From: Oscillospiraceae bacterium
GTDB taxonomy: Bacteria > Bacillota > Clostridia > Oscillospirales > Ruminococcaceae
Direction: 5' to 3'
Assembly (NCBI GenBank): GCA_020024175.1
Contig: JAHHUB010000089.1
Location: 1 to 7,152 of the forward strand
DNA: 7,152 nt
Each line of letters opens with the position of its first letter. Position 1 is the stretch's first letter. The translations under genes and the position numbers were made by a program. Shown here one piece after another: positions 6,110 through 7,152 of the stretch. The notes under the pieces were generated by a model. That model did no database searches. It worked only from the letters and a program-made list of their open reading frames with translations, and was not told the origin of the DNA.

Positions 6110-7152
6110 TTGAAAAGAATTGAAAAAATAACATCAACTCAGCTTTTAATTATAATTTTTATAGCAAAACTGTTCTTTTTTATGATGTATACTCCTAAAA
6201 CTGGGAAATCTATGGAAAGTACAGTATATATGCTGGGTCAACTGGCTTCTCTTCCGTTTTTATTTTTGTCTTTGCTGCCATTTTATTATTTAAATATGGC
6301 TTTGCCCGGATATAACATTATAGACTGTGGAGAAAAAATAAATTCTGTTGTGGGAAAAATCACCGGTGTATTGTATTATTGTTATATGATATTTTCAGTG
6401 GTAAACACAGTTATAAATTTTGATTTTTATTTATCTACAGCAGTTTATCCTGAAAGCAAAAGCTGGATTTTTATTGTAATTATTATGCTGGCTTGTTTTT
6501 ATTGTGCATCTTTGGGGATTGAACCATTGGCAAGGTTTTCAGGATTTGTAATAATTGCAATCAGTATAAGCGGAATGATGATTTTTTTACCCCTTATTTC
6601 TGAAATGAATTTATCTTACATTCATATGCCTGTGGATGTGAATGTAAAAGATTTTATAAGTGCAGTGTATTTAGGTATAATTTCCAACAGCGAATTTATA
6701 CTTTTGTATATTTTTGTAGACAATGTAAATAAAGGTTTAACCAAAGGTATAGGAAAATATATTTTTATAGCTGTAGCATTTTATGAATTGGTGGCATTTT
6801 TTACTGTAGTAATTTTCGGTGCTTATGGAAAAAACATATTGTTTCCACTGTATTCTCTATCAGGTATGGCAAGACTTTCTATTTTGGACAGAACAGAATC
6901 TGTTCATGCGATTATTTGGATATTTGTAGCTTTTGTAAGAATTTCTCTTTTTATTATTGGAGGGGGAAAAATACTTTCAAATATATTAAAAATCAGTTTT
7001 TGCAAATGTGTGCTTATAACTTCAGTAATATCTTTGATAATATCACTTTCAGTTACAAAATCTTTTAGAATTCTCCATGAAATAAGAGTTTTTATGTATA
7101 CAGGTGTTTTATTTATGGTATTTGCAGTAATTATACCCACAGTTATTTCTAT
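6110..7152 (+). CDS. gerAB: Spore germination receptor B subunit (GerAB family), 3' end missing
   Basis: The frame opens with TTG at 6110 and stays open to the window edge, giving 347 codons plus two bases. GerAB-type proteins are about 360-370 residues, so only a short C-terminal piece is probably missing. The N-terminus KRIEKITSTQLLIIIFIAK is the usual opening of the family, which belongs to the APC transporter superfamily. About ten hydrophobic segments can be followed, and the family segment FPLYSLSGMARLSILDRTES with a following Trp is at about 235-260. In studied receptors the B subunit holds the germinant-binding pocket in the spore inner membrane and works with the A subunit encoded just upstream and a lipoprotein C subunit. 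Here the A and B genes are 14 bases apart with the ribosome site touching the A stop codon, so they are co-transcribed. The start is TTG, which is compatible with low expression. The germinant cannot be predicted. Confidence 0.92.
   Translation, partial: MKRIEKITSTQLLIIIFIAKLFFFMMYTPKTGKSMESTVYMLGQLASLPFLFLSLLPFYYLNMALPGYNIIDCGEKINSVVGKITGVLYYCYMIFSVVNTVINFDFYLSTAVYPESKSWIFIVIIMLACFYCASLGIEPLARFSGFVIIAISISGMMIFLPLISEMNLSYIHMPVDVNVKDFISAVYLGIISNSEFILLYIFVDNVNKGLTKGIGKYIFIAVAFYELVAFFTVVIFGAYGKNILFPLYSLSGMARLSILDRTESVHAIIWIFVAFVRISLFIIGGGKILSNILKISFCKCVLITSVISLIISLSVTKSFRILHEIRVFMYTGVLFMVFAVIIPTVIS

Overview
The window is AT-rich, tightly packed DNA with every recognisable gene on the + strand. 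It carries a spore germination receptor operon, strong AGGAGG-type ribosome binding sites, two TTG start codons and a corrinoid pathway gene of the kind found in anaerobes. Together these point to a low-GC endospore-forming Firmicute, most likely a member of the Clostridia. The genus cannot be fixed from the sequence.

Bases 1-1416 are the tail of a cobalamin (vitamin B12) biosynthesis operon: the 3' end of the precorrin-6A reductase gene (cobK/cbiJ), then, one base later, a fused cbiE-cbiT methyltransferase/decarboxylase gene. The two encoded enzymes act on consecutive intermediates of the corrin ring. Thirty bases further on lies brnQ (1447-2754), a branched-chain amino acid carrier. It is followed by glpK (2814-4325), a complete glycerol kinase whose best start is a TTG rather than the upstream ATG. 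No convincing terminator separates these four genes, so read-through from the cobalamin operon is possible. Their functions are not obviously linked.

The 240 bases between glpK and the next operon (4326-4565) hold an imperfect long hairpin directly after the glpK stop, a perfect A/T palindrome, a very long-stemmed intrinsic terminator (4390-4445) and, just upstream of the next gene, a good match to a forespore sigma-G promoter. The terminator and promoter mark the transcriptional boundary of the window.

From 4566 to the end runs a gerA-type germinant receptor operon: a complete A subunit (GerA family) and a B subunit (APC-superfamily transporter-like) that is cut off by the window edge close to its expected end. 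A lipoprotein C subunit would be expected next, but it is outside the window.

I found no mobile element, CRISPR array, tRNA or rRNA, and no clearly undescribed system. The points most worth a second look are the apparent lack of the HPr-phosphorylated histidine loop in this glycerol kinase, the cluster of inverted repeats after glpK, and the sigma-G-like promoter that also settles the gerAA start.
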